Assembly (NCBI RefSeq): GCF_042100115.1
Contig: NC_091279.1
Span: 1,612,001 to 1,676,000, forward strand
From: Alternaria dauci
Lineage: Eukaryota; Ascomycota; Dothideomycetes; Pleosporales; Pleosporaceae
Direction: 5' to 3'
DNA: 64,000 bases
The notes under the pieces were generated by a model. It did no database searches. It saw nothing but the letters and a program-made list of their open reading frames with translations, and was not told the DNA's origin. Made by a program: the position numbers and the translations under genes. Positions 50,524 through 60,756 of this stretch are shown here, in pieces; positions within the stretch are counted from its first letter, which is position 1, and each line of letters opens with the position of its first letter.

Positions 50524-51176
50524 TCTTAAACAATTCAACGATGCCACAAGGAGGGATGTCTGTTGGATGCGGTCTGGCAAACGCCTTTAAGTTACAAGGG
50601 AAGAATGCCAGGTATTGGTTGTGGCCATGGAAGTTGGTCGATGGTAGAAGATTTTCAACTATTGCGCCTGAGTTGTTATGGCTGCATGTTCCGAGATGGA
50701 ACCGCGATGGCGACAGTGCTGATCAACTACCGACGTGTTTGGACGCTGGTGCGGGAAGTGTCCGTGTGGAAATCGATATCGTTGTCCAAAGAAGCAGATC
50801 TGCCTACAAAAGACATGGTACAAGCTCTTCTATCGCCTAACATATTCAACCTTTACGTGCTGATAGTCCAGATTGTAAAGCTTTACGTGAGCGCGGAATT
50901 GAGTCGTTTGGGCAAAGAAAAGCGGGTCTGCCGAACCTTGGCCGCTGTCAAAAGCAGTTTCTTCGGGAAAAAAAAAGGTGGGTCATGGTTTCGCGTGCCA
51001 GAGTCTAGATCAGCTAGGGAAGCTTTCGCCGCGTATGATGATAAATAAGCCTTGACGTAAGCGTTCGCCGGGACCATGCGCAGAGAGTGACGCCAAACTG
51101 TCACGAAAATCTCCCACACACCCGGCGCCCGAGTTGCCGGTCTCTCGCTATCCGGTGGCTGGACCAAGTCCCACAA
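50524..51176. other. Intergenic region
   Basis: 653 bp. An open stretch on the plus strand (50563-51048) starts inside the promoter area of the MFS gene and has no family likeness; I regard it as chance. Contains a run of nine A at about 50970. Confidence 0.4.
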
Positions 51177-51767
51177 CTATTGTGTTCTATCCTCGTAAAC
51201 CCGCACTCCCAACAATTTCCAAACAGCGTAGCTGTGACCACTGACCCAAATTGGCCCGCCTCGCCAAAGCGGCAACACGTCATCCCTCCCACGTCTCCTC
51301 TGAGCCACGGGCTTCTCCCACTCTCCTTGCTGGAACCGTGAGACATCGTCTCTGCTCACAGCATGCGTTTTTGCATTTGCCGCCATCGTCCAAAATCCAA
51401 TTACATGGCCCTGGTCGATCTTGTGCTTCAACCAGCCTTTGCCTTTGTTCTCTTCTGAGCTGCTGTCGAGAAGCGACAAAAGCTCGGTGCATGTATAGTC
51501 TGCTTTGCCTTTTGGTAGAGATGCGGAACTCAATTGCGTGCGATGAGCTGAAGTTGGGGTCTTGTCCACGATGATTGGAGACCAAAGAAATGGAAATGGC
51601 GCGTACATGAGCCGAAGAGATAAGCTTAGCAAGACTGCGACGGGGAAATCGAGGCCGATCGATATGCCTGCACGGAGAGCTGATCCGAAAGTAAGCCTTG
51701 GTGGAGACGTAGGCGTCGAGAAGTAGATCAAGTGTCTTTGAAAGGCGGTATATGTCGAGCGAGACAT
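51177..51767 (-). CDS. Unrecognised 196-residue protein
   Basis: A single uninterrupted frame from ATG 51767 to TAG 51177. Residues ~33-53 (GISIGLDFPVAVLLSLSLRLM) form one hydrophobic segment after a Pro/Ser-rich N-terminus, so it may be membrane-anchored. The C-terminal third is polar and has WRRRGRDD-like composition, reading FQQGEWEKPVAQRRRGRDDV, then LPLWRGGPIWVSGHSYAVWK. The N-terminal layout faintly recalls the hydrophobic hairpin and following loop of fungal caleosins, but the EF-hand and haem-binding signatures are not visible, so I do not assign it. Codon use and length suggest a real gene. No conserved partner is apparent next to it. Confidence 0.6.
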   Translation of the reverse strand: MSRSTYTAFQRHLIYFSTPTSPPRLTFGSALRAGISIGLDFPVAVLLSLSLRLMYAPFPFLWSPIIVDKTPTSAHRTQLSSASLPKGKADYTCTELLSLLDSSSEENKGKGWLKHKIDQGHVIGFWTMAANAKTHAVSRDDVSRFQQGEWEKPVAQRRRGRDDVLPLWRGGPIWVSGHSYAVWKLLGVRVYEDRTQ

Positions 51768-52130
51768 GGTTGCTAACTTGTTATGCTTTCGGAGAGTATG
51801 CGACGTGTAAAAGGCGTCGAGCGAGTGTATCCTCTCTCCGACCAGAAACCCATGGCCTAGTATTGGGAAGTCATGACGTCATGAAAGTCTAATGCAACAG
51901 AACAATACGATAGCATGAAAGGGTAGGTTCTTGGCTGCATCAATCGAAATTCTTGTTCCATCAAGGTCCAGGGCAATCGCGATAGAACTCATAGCTGCAG
52001 GACACTGTCGTGGAGCAATGAGACGAGACTTCCATTCACGGCTTGGGCATCTATCCGCCCAATCCACGCTGCGATTCTCTTATGTCTATATTCTCTCTCC
52101 AAGCTGGGCAAGAGTTTCTTTTCATGTTGT
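51768..52130. other. Intergenic region
   Basis: 363 bp between two minus-strand genes; no supported element inside. Confidence 0.4.
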
Positions 52131-54345
52131 CTACAGCATTACCAAGCTTGCTACAAATGCGGCAATGATTGCACTGCCCACAGCACTGGGGGCAAGACCA
52201 CCACACGCAGCTGCAACATAAGTAGGCATGGGCATGCCGGTTGTTGAAGCTGTGGTCCCATTGTCAGAGGTATTGTTTCCTACTAGGTCTGGGAACAGGT
52301 AGCTGGTGTTGGCATCTACAACAATCCAGTTACGCACCAAAGCCGTTCCGTTCATGACTGACTCCCACTGCTCCGCTGTGCATTGGCCAGGATCAAGAAC
52401 GTAACACTGCGTGCCTTCGTCGACGATTGGTTTGTTGGTAATATTGGACACATCGCTTGGCCCCTCGGTTGCGTAGTCGGGATACTCGATTGTGGAGATG
52501 TTTCCGGTGCTGATGTGGCGGTTGAAAAGCGCACGTGTAAAGATCCTGTATGCAGTCTCGGGTTGGTAGGCTGGTACCTCATGGCCAGCTTCGTACACGC
52601 GTGTAAAAGACAAATTCCCGTACTGGCGCACTTGGCCGCCAATATACGTGTCGTTTACAATGACAGGCGCATACCCTGCATCAGCAAACAGGGTGGCGTT
52701 GTCGTAGGGGATAGCAAGGGAGAGCAGTTCACCGCCATACCCTATGACCATCGCGCAGAATCAGTACATGTCTCATGTTCAGTGTTTAGAGATACTACTC
52801 ACAATTGCAGGCGTAGTCACGGTCACCATACACCAGCGTGACCTTGATGCCTTCGTCAAGAAGGTATGCAAGGTCTTCCTTCCAGCCTGGGCGTGGGTAG
52901 TCGCCGATGCCGCGGAACGCCCGCGAGACTGCCGAATTTGACTGAGTCCAGTTCAAGGGCACGCCTAGCCCCTGCTGCACATGAGGCTGGTTGAGCCAGC
53001 CCTGATACCACGGAGGTGGGAAGGCTGCAGCGCCAGGAGCAGAGATGTCGTAATAGTTGAGATCGGTGTCGAAGTACGGATCCCGAATGGTTTCGGAGCA
53101 AAATGTCTCTGCAGCCTCGCATACTTCGTTCACCGTCTCGTTGAATCCTTGATTGGTGGGGTCGTACACAAGACTCAGACTGCGACATTCTTCAATTTGG
53201 TCCAGACATCCTCCTTCGCGGTATAGGTTGTCGAGCACTTCTTCATAGCGCGACTCGTTGACAGCCTGTATACCGTAAGTGTTGTTGTATTGCATGGTTG
53301 GATAGGCCGGCCACTGCACGTAGCGGTCAATGCAGCCGTTGATGATAAGCAAAGTGTCTAGATGAAGAATATGAGTCTGGCCTGCTTCGCTCCAGGTTCC
53401 ATTTTCTATCTTCTCATTCTGCTCCTGAAAGTAGGCCGCAAAAGCAGGTCCGTATCGACCTCCGTATGACTCAGTTGCAATTGAGATCCTGTCATCGTTC
53501 GGCTTGTGTTCAGGAAACTCCTGGAACCAGACTTGGGCGAAGTTCCAGAGGGCTCGTGCAGAATTCTCCGTACCGCGGGTAGTGAGATTGGAGTTTTCAC
53601 TGAGATAGGTGCCGACGTAGAAGCTGTTGTTCTGTGAGGGGATATGACCACTTCCAAAGTCTACCACTTCAATATCGCCTGTGTCTAGATTGGTGGTGAC
53701 GTTGACCAAGCTATCATAGCTCATGCCCACCTGGACGGGCTGGTCAAGGTATAGCATGTTGACTGTACAGTTTAGCTCTCTTGGTGTAAATTGAACGTGC
53801 GAATTCAGCTCATCTTACCCTCATTATTCCATGACCACTCATTGAGATACGTGCTATTGGAGTCGGCACCAATAAAGCAGGGCCCGTTCTCACGCAACAG
53901 TCCGACGAAAGAGCTGGAGCCAGGTCCGCCTCGATATTGTCAGTGCAATCGCAAGGATCCCTTATAGGTCGCCTACCGTTCATCCAGATGGACAGAGGCG
54001 CGTTGGCAGGGTCTTTTCTCGACTCGAAAAACCAAAAGTAGGTATTGATCTCATATGTCTGGTTTTCGACGCCTAGGTCGGCCAGTGCCCCAACCGGGAT
54101 ATGGACATAGCCTGAGAAGCTTCGCACGCCTTCTGTGGTTTCACAGATTTCGGTCTGGGGATAATTAGTGAACGATGCAAATACTGTACGAGTATCTGAC
54201 CTGCCTCCTTGTACGAGATGCTAACTCCCTCATCAAGCTGCGATTTCAGAATCGTCACGCCTTCCGGCTTCGGAGGGAACTGGGCGTTGATAGCCCCGCT
54301 GAAAAGACCGATAGCGCCGAGCAACGAGAGTCCAAATGCACCCAT
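52131..54345 (-). CDS. Secreted serine carboxypeptidase, family S10
   Basis: Removes C-terminal residues from peptides in acidic conditions. Five exons (54345-54205, 54154-53977, 53929-53819, 53762-52803, 52741-52131) give 666 residues. A signal peptide ([21 protein letters not shown]) leads the chain. Conserved S10 blocks: [40 protein letters not shown] across intron 2, [19 protein letters not shown] across intron 3. Catalytic Ser lies in TESYGGRYG, Asp in [11 protein letters not shown], His in [11 protein letters not shown]. Many NxS/T sites are present. The C-terminus is Ser/Thr-rich and ends in a hydrophobic run ([13 protein letters not shown]), suggesting a GPI anchor. Intron 1 is best read as GC-AG (GAG then GCAGGT, 50 bp); every GT option either shifts the frame or leaves a 35 bp intron. 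Other introns are ordinary. Confidence 0.9.
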
Positions 54346-55309
54346 GGTGATGATAGTCAACACACGGAGAGGCTTTCCTCGACACTCACTGGCACGTGTT
54401 GGTTCTGGGAGAGTACGTAGTCTGACTTTATACTAAGTCGCACCGCACCGGGGTCCATCGATCCAGCAAGTACCAAGGTTGCATGAGTTTACATGTCAGG
54501 TATCGAGCTTCCTGGTTAAGCTGTAGCGCGTAAACCGTTGCAGCAGCGCTGGACTGAGACGGCTCATTCATGAGGCCGAATTGCCGTTAGCGAAGTATAA
54601 TAGGCGGGGAAGCATGCATGGCCAAGAGTGCCAAGGAGGCTTTTCGTCACTTGTCTGTTCGGCATTGTCTTGGTTGACGAGTAGACGGCTGAGTGGGGTA
54701 ATGAGATTGTTGCTGGGAAGCGCATAGGGAAGGTGGTGAGGCGTGGGGCGATAAGATAGCCAAGGTTGTGGGCAACGAGAGCAAGACAAAGAGTATCCTT
54801 TGATTCGTTTGTGTATCTGCGCGGCCCAAATTCGTTGCATGATCTGTATGCAGCGACCAACATCGAGGCCAAGATGTACTTGTAGTGCAAGCAGCGCAAG
54901 CAATGCCGGGGCATTGCCAATGTGACTAGCGTGGCTGAGCATAGCGCAAACTCGTAAGACCCCTCCCCACTTCAACGCAGAGGATCGAGCGTTGCTGGCA
55001 TCTTCCTAACCAACGCGGTTTTTTGCGGTGTTTAAATCTACCGAGGGAGTGGCATACAAGATATGTGGTAGCTATGCGGCAGTTGGTGCTAACGCCAGGT
55101 CGGAAACAATAAAGGCAAAAATGCTAGAGAAAACAGGCCTCCTTCAGATTCCCGAGGCGCCGCAGAACGCCAATCGCAAGTGTGGCCTCGACTAGACGCC
55201 GGCGCAAATGCAGATCGAGTTCAACTTGCAATGCAAAACAGTCCAGCTTCCAAACTTGGTTCCCGTACAACAAAACATTGGGTATCGATCAAAAGCCACC
55301 TCTCCAAGC
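54346..55309. other. Intergenic region
   Basis: 964 bp between the carboxypeptidase start and the CenH3 3' end. Overlapping open stretches at 54564-54975 (-) have no recognisable product. Nothing else supported. Confidence 0.4.
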
Positions 55310-55860
55310 CTAGACAGGCGCGCCCCAAGCTGCGCGCAGACGACGAGCGAGCTGTATATCTTTCTGTTGTATGGTGACGCGCTTGGCGTGGATAGCGCAG
55401 AGGTTTGCGTCGTGGAAGAGATTGACGAGGAAGGCTTCTGTGGCTTCCTGCAGGGCTACAATGGCCTGACTCTGCCATCGATTGGGGCCGTCCTCGGTTG
55501 TGACTGTCTGCGCAATCTCGCGGACCTGGGGTCATGTTAGTTGGGTGTCTCGGCAGCGTGCTTGGGCGGTAGCCACGTACGAGGCGCTGGAACGGAAGCT
55601 TCAACAGGAGCAGGTCGGTCGACTTTTGGTAGCGCTTGATCTCGCGGAGAGCGACGGTGCCGGGCTTGTAGCGCTTCTTGGCGCGATCTGGCGCCGGTCC
55701 TGCTTGTCCAACTGCGCGCATGTCAGCTCGGCCGCGCAGACTTGTCAGTTAAGGCGCAGGACGTACGTCGCTTGCCCGAGTCTCTCCTGCTTCCAACGCT
55801 CGATCTTCCGCCCCGCGACGGCCGCGCCTTGTTGCGCCTGACTGGAGATTTGGGTGACAT
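55310..55860 (-). CDS. cenH3: Centromeric histone H3 variant (CENP-A/CenH3)
   Basis: Replaces histone H3 in centromeric nucleosomes and founds the kinetochore. Three exons (55860-55767, 55711-55581, 55525-55310) give 146 residues; both introns are 55 bp with gtacgt donors. The basic N-tail ([20 protein letters not shown]) is unlike canonical H3. The fold starts [32 protein letters not shown]. Loop 1 is longer than in H3 and holds TTEDGPNRW, with Trp92 where canonical H3 has Phe; then [20 protein letters not shown], and [20 protein letters not shown]. The lengthened loop 1, the Trp, and the WGAPV C-terminus after ARRLRA are the CENP-A diagnostics. The gene is normally single copy. It is divergently paired with a derlin gene, 554 bp apart. 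Confidence 0.93.
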
Positions 55861-56414
55861 GACTGGAATGAATCGAGGGAAAGGCTGCGCGGCGTGTCAG
55901 GACTTTGGGCGGATGTAACGCGTCGAGGAACGGTGCGTGCGGTGGGTGGGAGGAGGCAGGGCGCGTTCACGTCGCGTCGCGAAAAGTCGCGTACCCCAGA
56001 GCGCGTCGAGCACGGGATGGGACAGAGGGTCGCGGCTTGGGTGTGTGTCTTGCGGGCTGCGTCTGCGTCGGGGGATAGCGAGGAGGTGGCATGCAAGGGT
56101 CACAATGGCGGAGGAAGCACGGGCGCACTGCTCGTCCTGGTGTTGGTGAATGGAGTGGCTGGTCCGCATTCATGCACCGGGGGGGCAGACGCTCGGACCT
56201 TGTCAAGGTACGATCGCGTGCTGATTGGACTAGCGCCTTGGCGGACTGCCGGACAGGTTACGTAGCCACATGGGGGGTCCTGCTGCGTGTGCGGTCGGTC
56301 CATCTGTCGCTCGGAGTCTCGGAAAGTGAATGCGTCTGCAGAGCAACACCTGTCCCTTTGCTCCAGCCCGCCTGTTTCTGTCTCTTCCCATCCATCTTAC
56401 CAGAGCAACCCACC
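55861..56414. other. Divergent promoter region of cenH3 and derlin
   Basis: 554 bp, GC-rich, between the two start codons. Both promoters and 5' UTRs must lie here. No obvious TATA box; open stretches on both strands are explained by high GC. Confidence 0.45.
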
Positions 56415-57306
56415 ATGGCGAATGTCTTGCAAGGAGGCGACGGCATGATGGGCGGAGGGGTCGGAGGCTTTCCGCTCGAGCAATGGTTCTACGAGATGCC
56501 CGTATGCACCCGCTGGTGGATGACGGCAGCGCTGAGCGCCAGCGTGCTGGTGCAATGCCACATCATCTCGCCCTTTCAGCTCTTCTACAGCGTGCGCACC
56601 GTCTTCTTCAAGAGCCAGGTGAGTCCAGCCCAATAGCCCACCCCCCGCTGCTTGTGTGCTCATGTCCGCTAGTACTGGAGACTACTCACAACCTTCTTCT
56701 ACTTTGGCCCTCTCAGCCTCGACCTCCTCTACCACATCTTCTTCCTGCAGCGATACGCGCGACTGCTCGAGGAATCGTCCGGCCGCTCGACGGCTCACTT
56801 CGCATGGCTCCTCACGTTCGCTTCGACGCTCCTCCTCTGCATTGCGCCCATATTCTCCATGGCCTTTCTCGGCTCGGCTCTGTCCAGCACGCTCATCTAC
56901 ATCTGGAGTAGGAAGAACCCGGACACAATGCTTAGCTTCCTGGGGCTGCTGGTCTTCAAGGCGCCGTACTTGCCTTGGGTGCTGTTGGCCTTTTCGCTCA
57001 TCATGCACGGGACGGTGCCCAAGGATGAAATGTGCGGCATTGTCGTCGGCCATAGTAAGCCACGCTCCCCTCGCACTCTAGTGTGTCGACTAATCATTCT
57101 CAGTATGGTACTATCTCAACGACATTTACCCGCCGCTTCACCACAACCACAGCCCTCTATATCCACCCGCCTGGTGGATCCGTCTGTTCGAGGGGCCTCC
57201 CGCTCCGGTAGAAGAGCTTGGTGGAGACGAGGCGCCGCTCGACACGGACGTCAACGGCAGCGGCGGGCACAACCCGGTCGAGGCTGCACAGCAACCACCA
57301 CTGTGA
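56415..57306 (+). CDS. Derlin (Der1-like ER-associated degradation protein)
   Basis: Rhomboid-like pseudoprotease in the ER membrane that helps retrotranslocate misfolded proteins in ERAD. Exons 56415-56618, 56673-57054 and 57104-57306 give 262 residues. Conserved blocks: WFYEMPVCTRWWMTAALSAS, then FYSVRTVFFKSQ running over intron 1 into YWRLLTTFFYFGPLSLDLLY and FLQRYARLLEE. The later helix VLLAFSLIMHGTVPKDEMCG and GHIWYYLNDIYPPLH across intron 2 complete the derlin core. The catalytic Ser/His of active rhomboids is absent, as expected. The C-terminal tail is Pro/Glu-rich and cytosolic. Introns are 54 bp (gtgagt...ctag) and 49 bp (gtaagc...tcag). The ATG at 56415 has an ACCATGG context. Confidence 0.92.
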
Positions 57307-57811
57307 ACACGTGCATTTATATCTGGCGTTTGGCGAACACTCATGGCTTTGAGATACCCTAGCTGTCGTCGGTGCATTGGTAGTCTGCCTTGGTGTAAAT
57401 ACATGCACTAGACATTGACAACATCGCTTACCTTGCTCATCCTCTCACCTTGTGCTTATCTCCGTTGTGCCATGGCTGTCGCCCAATCAAAGCCCAAAAC
57501 GTGCTCTTTGCCAGAAACACAAGTTGAGGACGTCTAGCCAGCTCCTGCCTGTCAGAGCGTAGAACCTTCCTATCCGGGCTAGCATCTCCGCAGAACGGCA
57601 CAGCACCGCTGAAGCTCTACAGGGTCTCGGTCTAACACCGCAGCCATGCAACGGGCATGGCCGATATCGTTGGGGCCAGCGGCCGACACGAATTGCCATC
57701 GCGAGCTGCTTATAACACCGCGCGCCCTTTAGTGTGGGTGTCGCCAAACTCTCCTCCTGACCCTCACTACAGTCACTTCCGTCACAGGCCAGTCAAGCTC
57801 AAGGTTGTAGC
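57307..57811. other. Intergenic region
   Basis: 505 bp between derlin and the nuclease. The last ~100 bp before 57812 contain TATAACA at about 57711 and alternating C/T tracts that could serve as core promoter. Nothing else supported. Confidence 0.4.
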
Positions 57812-58804
57812 ATGGCGCCTCCCAAGTCACTTCTGCCTCTCCTCGCGGCCGTCCCCTATGCTTCGGCCTGGGGATCGCTAGGTCACACCGCAGTCGCTTA
57901 CATGGCCCAAAACCTCGTCTCTCACAAGACGGCCAAGTTTGCCCAGACGCTCCTGAACGACACCTCGTCCGCATACCTGGCCAACGTGGCGACTTGGGCC
58001 GACAGCTACCGCTATGAGGCTGGAGGACAGTTCAGCTCTGTCTACCACTACATTGATGCGCTGGACAACCCGCCTGAAAGCTGCAATGTCGACTTTGAGC
58101 GAGACTGCCCTGAAGAGGGTTGCATTGTCTCTGCTATCGCCAACTACTCCAGCCGCGCTTTCCAGAAGTCGGTCGGCATTGCCGAACAGCAGAAAGCCCT
58201 CAAATGGATCATTCACTTCGTTGGCGACATTCACCAGCCCCTGCACGTAGAGAACATTGCCGTCGGAGGCAACCTCATCAACGTCACCTTCAACGGCGCG
58301 CGCACGAACCTCCACTCCATCTGGGACACGGCGATCCCGCAAAAGGCATACGGCAACTTCTCTCAAGCCAATGCACTGGCTTTGGCCAACAATCTCACCG
58401 CCGAGGTCAAGCACGGCCAATTCAAGAAAGAGAGCAAGACGTGGCTCAAGGGTCTGAAGGCCAAAGATGCAGTTGGCAGCTCCATGAGCTGGGCGCGTGA
58501 CGCCAACAAGTTCGTTTGCTCTACTGTCCTCCCTAACGGTCCTGATGCAGTGTTTGGACAAGAGCTATCCGGAGCCTACTGGGACACCGCTATCCCAGTC
58601 GTCACCAAGCAACTTGCAAAGGCAGGATACAGGCTGGCTGCCTGGCTCGATGCGCTCGTTGAGCTCAATGAGAAGAAAGGTCACGGAAAGTGGGTACGGG
58701 AAGAGAAGAGAGCAGTCAAACTTCAGCCATGGCAGGAAGAGGCAAGGCGGGCACGACGTGACTTTGGGCCCGACTGTGGATGCAGTGAAGAGCATGCACA
58801 CTAA
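57812..58804 (+). CDS. S1/P1 nuclease (secreted, zinc-dependent)
   Basis: Cleaves single-stranded RNA/DNA and 3'-nucleotides at acidic pH using a three-zinc site. One exon, 330 residues. The signal peptide ends before Trp20, which becomes the mature N-terminus and a zinc ligand. All other ligands of the family are present at the right spacing: His25, Asp64, His79, His135, Asp139, His145, His168 and Asp172 (motifs WADSYR, HYIDA, HFVGDIHQPLH, NLHSIWD). The C-terminus is extended by ~45 basic and charged residues (EKKGHGKWVREEKRAVK) and two Cys (DCGCSEEHAH) beyond the usual end. Several NxS/T glycosylation sites occur. Likely a nutrient-scavenging nuclease; phosphate control is plausible but no site is visible. 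Confidence 0.95.
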   Translation: MAPPKSLLPLLAAVPYASAWGSLGHTAVAYMAQNLVSHKTAKFAQTLLNDTSSAYLANVATWADSYRYEAGGQFSSVYHYIDALDNPPESCNVDFERDCPEEGCIVSAIANYSSRAFQKSVGIAEQQKALKWIIHFVGDIHQPLHVENIAVGGNLINVTFNGARTNLHSIWDTAIPQKAYGNFSQANALALANNLTAEVKHGQFKKESKTWLKGLKAKDAVGSSMSWARDANKFVCSTVLPNGPDAVFGQELSGAYWDTAIPVVTKQLAKAGYRLAAWLDALVELNEKKGHGKWVREEKRAVKLQPWQEEARRARRDFGPDCGCSEEHAH

Positions 58805-59171
58805 GGACTTGGGTACGGGCGTGGGGTGGAATTGTAAACTCGAAGCATGTAGAGTGAATGGCGGGAAGTCGAGACGACCATGATGATGATGAGACATTTC
58901 GAGAGCCATGGGGTCAATAACAGGATAATAGTACAGTGCATACTCCCTACCGCGTTACCATCCTCAACATCGCTGAACTACAATGATATGCAGCTGTAGC
59001 ACAACCCGAGTGCCGTGCTTGTTGTTTAAACTCAATCGGACAGGACCCAAGTGCTGGCACGTGGTCCGGTTACTCAGCACCTGCCGGTGTTTCGGACTCT
59101 TCCCGCGTGCCGTCCACATCTCCCCGTTCACCGAACATGTATCCACTGTGATCCACCGGCGAGTGTCTGCG
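58805..59171. other. Intergenic region
   Basis: 367 bp. The reading frame of the next gene stays open back to 58983, so an upstream start is formally possible; the sequence there shows no conserved feature. Confidence 0.4.
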
Positions 59172-60599
59172 ATGGGCAGGCTTCCAGCGATGCGAGCATG
59201 CGACAGATGCCATGTCGTCAAAGAGAAATGTAAGCGCATCCCTGGCCAGGATGCGTGCGAACGATGCCTCCGACTCCGGAATTCATGTCAGACGCTGCGG
59301 CCGGTCGGCACAGCCGGTCGCAAACCTCGGTACCAGCGCAATGGGGATACCACACACCGTCAGCTACACACGGCTCGCAGCGATAGTAGCCTTTCTGTTG
59401 CTGCTTCCTCGCCACAATGCCCAGCCTCGGCCGCCATCCCAGCCTCGCCGGATTGGGACTTGGCACCCCTGCCCAGGACTCCGTCTTCACTCGCGGACTT
59501 GACCGAGCGTGAATTGTACCTTGTCAACTGCGTCTCTCAAGGCAGACCGCGCATCGACCAGTTCCTGGTTGCTTCAAGCTTCCGCGTCGCCCATCACAAA
59601 GCTTTTGCGCAACAGCTCTACAACGCCACTGTGTGGGTCCAGGACTCGCTGATAGCCACTGCAGCTCTTCTGGCTTTCGAGTACGAGACTGGTCCCAATC
59701 ATGAGGACCGCATCATCGGCCACAGGCGCGCAGCTTCTGCGATCTCCACATTGCGGTCTGTCAAGGCTATCGACCCTGGAGACCTTCCTACCGTTCTGAT
59801 GCTTGCGGTGAGTGCAATCACCTTTGCGCTGCATATTTCTGGACAAGCATGGGAAATTTGTCGGCACAGTCTCAACCTCATCAAGCCCGTATACGAATCG
59901 ACAATGGATCTTACTTCGGATTGCCTTGCCTTTGTAATTTGTCTTGTTCAAGCCGAGACTGAAGAGTGCATCCTACGGGGAGAGGTACCAACTCTACGAT
60001 TCACAGCTCAAGGACTCGACGACGTCGTTGATCGATACTTGGGCATTGCGTCGCCCATGCTGTCGTACCTCTACGATGCCTGTACAATCGCTCACACGCT
60101 ACGTCATGAAAAACAACTTGATATCTCCATAATCATGCAAGCTCTAGATGCGATCGAGCTGGCCGTGGAGGCATGGGAACCAAGAATGCCCGAAGGCCAT
60201 ACCACTCGCTTCTTGCAGGAGGAAGTGGTCAGTATACTGGCTCAAGCCAGATTATATCGTTGGTCCGTGTTACTCATCGCACACCGACTGCGACATCCAT
60301 ACGGCGCGGCTGCAGCAAGAGGGACGGCCATCTCCAACGCGATCCTACAAGAGCTGTGTCTGACGCTCCAGTTCACCGGGCGTTCAGTGCCAGGCGCTAC
60401 CGTTCCATACATGTTTGCTTGCTTTGAGTTGATCGATCCCGTCGAACGGAAAGTGGCTCTTGACAGAATTGACGCTGTAGTCGAGTTCTCGAAAGAGTCG
60501 CGGAGCAAGATCAAGAAACAGTTGACAGCATTTTGGATCATCAAAGACAACACAGATCAAATCCATTGGAGCAACATGATATCATGGCTTCCTCATTAA
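59172..60599 (+). CDS. Zn2Cys6 transcription factor
   Basis: Nuclear regulator with a fungal binuclear zinc cluster. Start at 59172 (MGRLPAMRACDRCH) puts the cluster at the N-terminus: Cys10, 12?-spaced as C-X2-C-X6-C-X8-C-X2-C-X6-C over RACDRCHVVKEKC, then KRIPGQDACERC and LRLRNSC. A basic linker (TAGRKPRYQR) and a Ser-rich region follow, then an alpha-helical middle region (ELYLVNCVSQGRPRIDQF, VQDSLIATAALLAFEYETG) of the type that ends many Zn2Cys6 proteins (fungal-specific regulatory domain). 475 residues, one exon. The open frame runs further upstream but without similarity. The neighbour on the other strand is an MFS transporter, convergent, 157 bp away; pairing of such a regulator with a transporter is common but no link is shown. 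Confidence 0.88.
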   Translation: MGRLPAMRACDRCHVVKEKCKRIPGQDACERCLRLRNSCQTLRPVGTAGRKPRYQRNGDTTHRQLHTARSDSSLSVAASSPQCPASAAIPASPDWDLAPLPRTPSSLADLTERELYLVNCVSQGRPRIDQFLVASSFRVAHHKAFAQQLYNATVWVQDSLIATAALLAFEYETGPNHEDRIIGHRRAASAISTLRSVKAIDPGDLPTVLMLAVSAITFALHISGQAWEICRHSLNLIKPVYESTMDLTSDCLAFVICLVQAETEECILRGEVPTLRFTAQGLDDVVDRYLGIASPMLSYLYDACTIAHTLRHEKQLDISIIMQALDAIELAVEAWEPRMPEGHTTRFLQEEVVSILAQARLYRWSVLLIAHRLRHPYGAAAARGTAISNAILQELCLTLQFTGRSVPGATVPYMFACFELIDPVERKVALDRIDAVVEFSKESRSKIKKQLTAFWIIKDNTDQIHWSNMISWLPH

Positions 60600-60756
60600 C
60601 ATATCTGGCGATGGAAACGAAATTCTCCGAGCGTTCCGTGGCTTTGTATACATTGACCAAATGCAGCTTGCCATGCTTCAATGCCTTTCTGGATCTGGGC
60701 ATTCTGAAGACAGCCATTCATTGGCTCCGCTCAACTTCTTTGAGCAAGCAGGAACC

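Noticed and set aside
50563..51048. A 161-residue open frame on the plus strand
   Set aside because: No recognisable domain; begins in the MFS gene's upstream region; likely chance.
54155..54189. GT-AG reading of carboxypeptidase intron 1 with donor at 54189
   Set aside because: Gives a 35 bp intron and adds three residues not seen in the family; the GC-AG reading fits better.
55221..55721. The 166-residue uninterrupted frame at the CenH3 locus as a separate protein
   Set aside because: Only its first part is the histone exon; it then reads the intron and exon 3 in the wrong frame.
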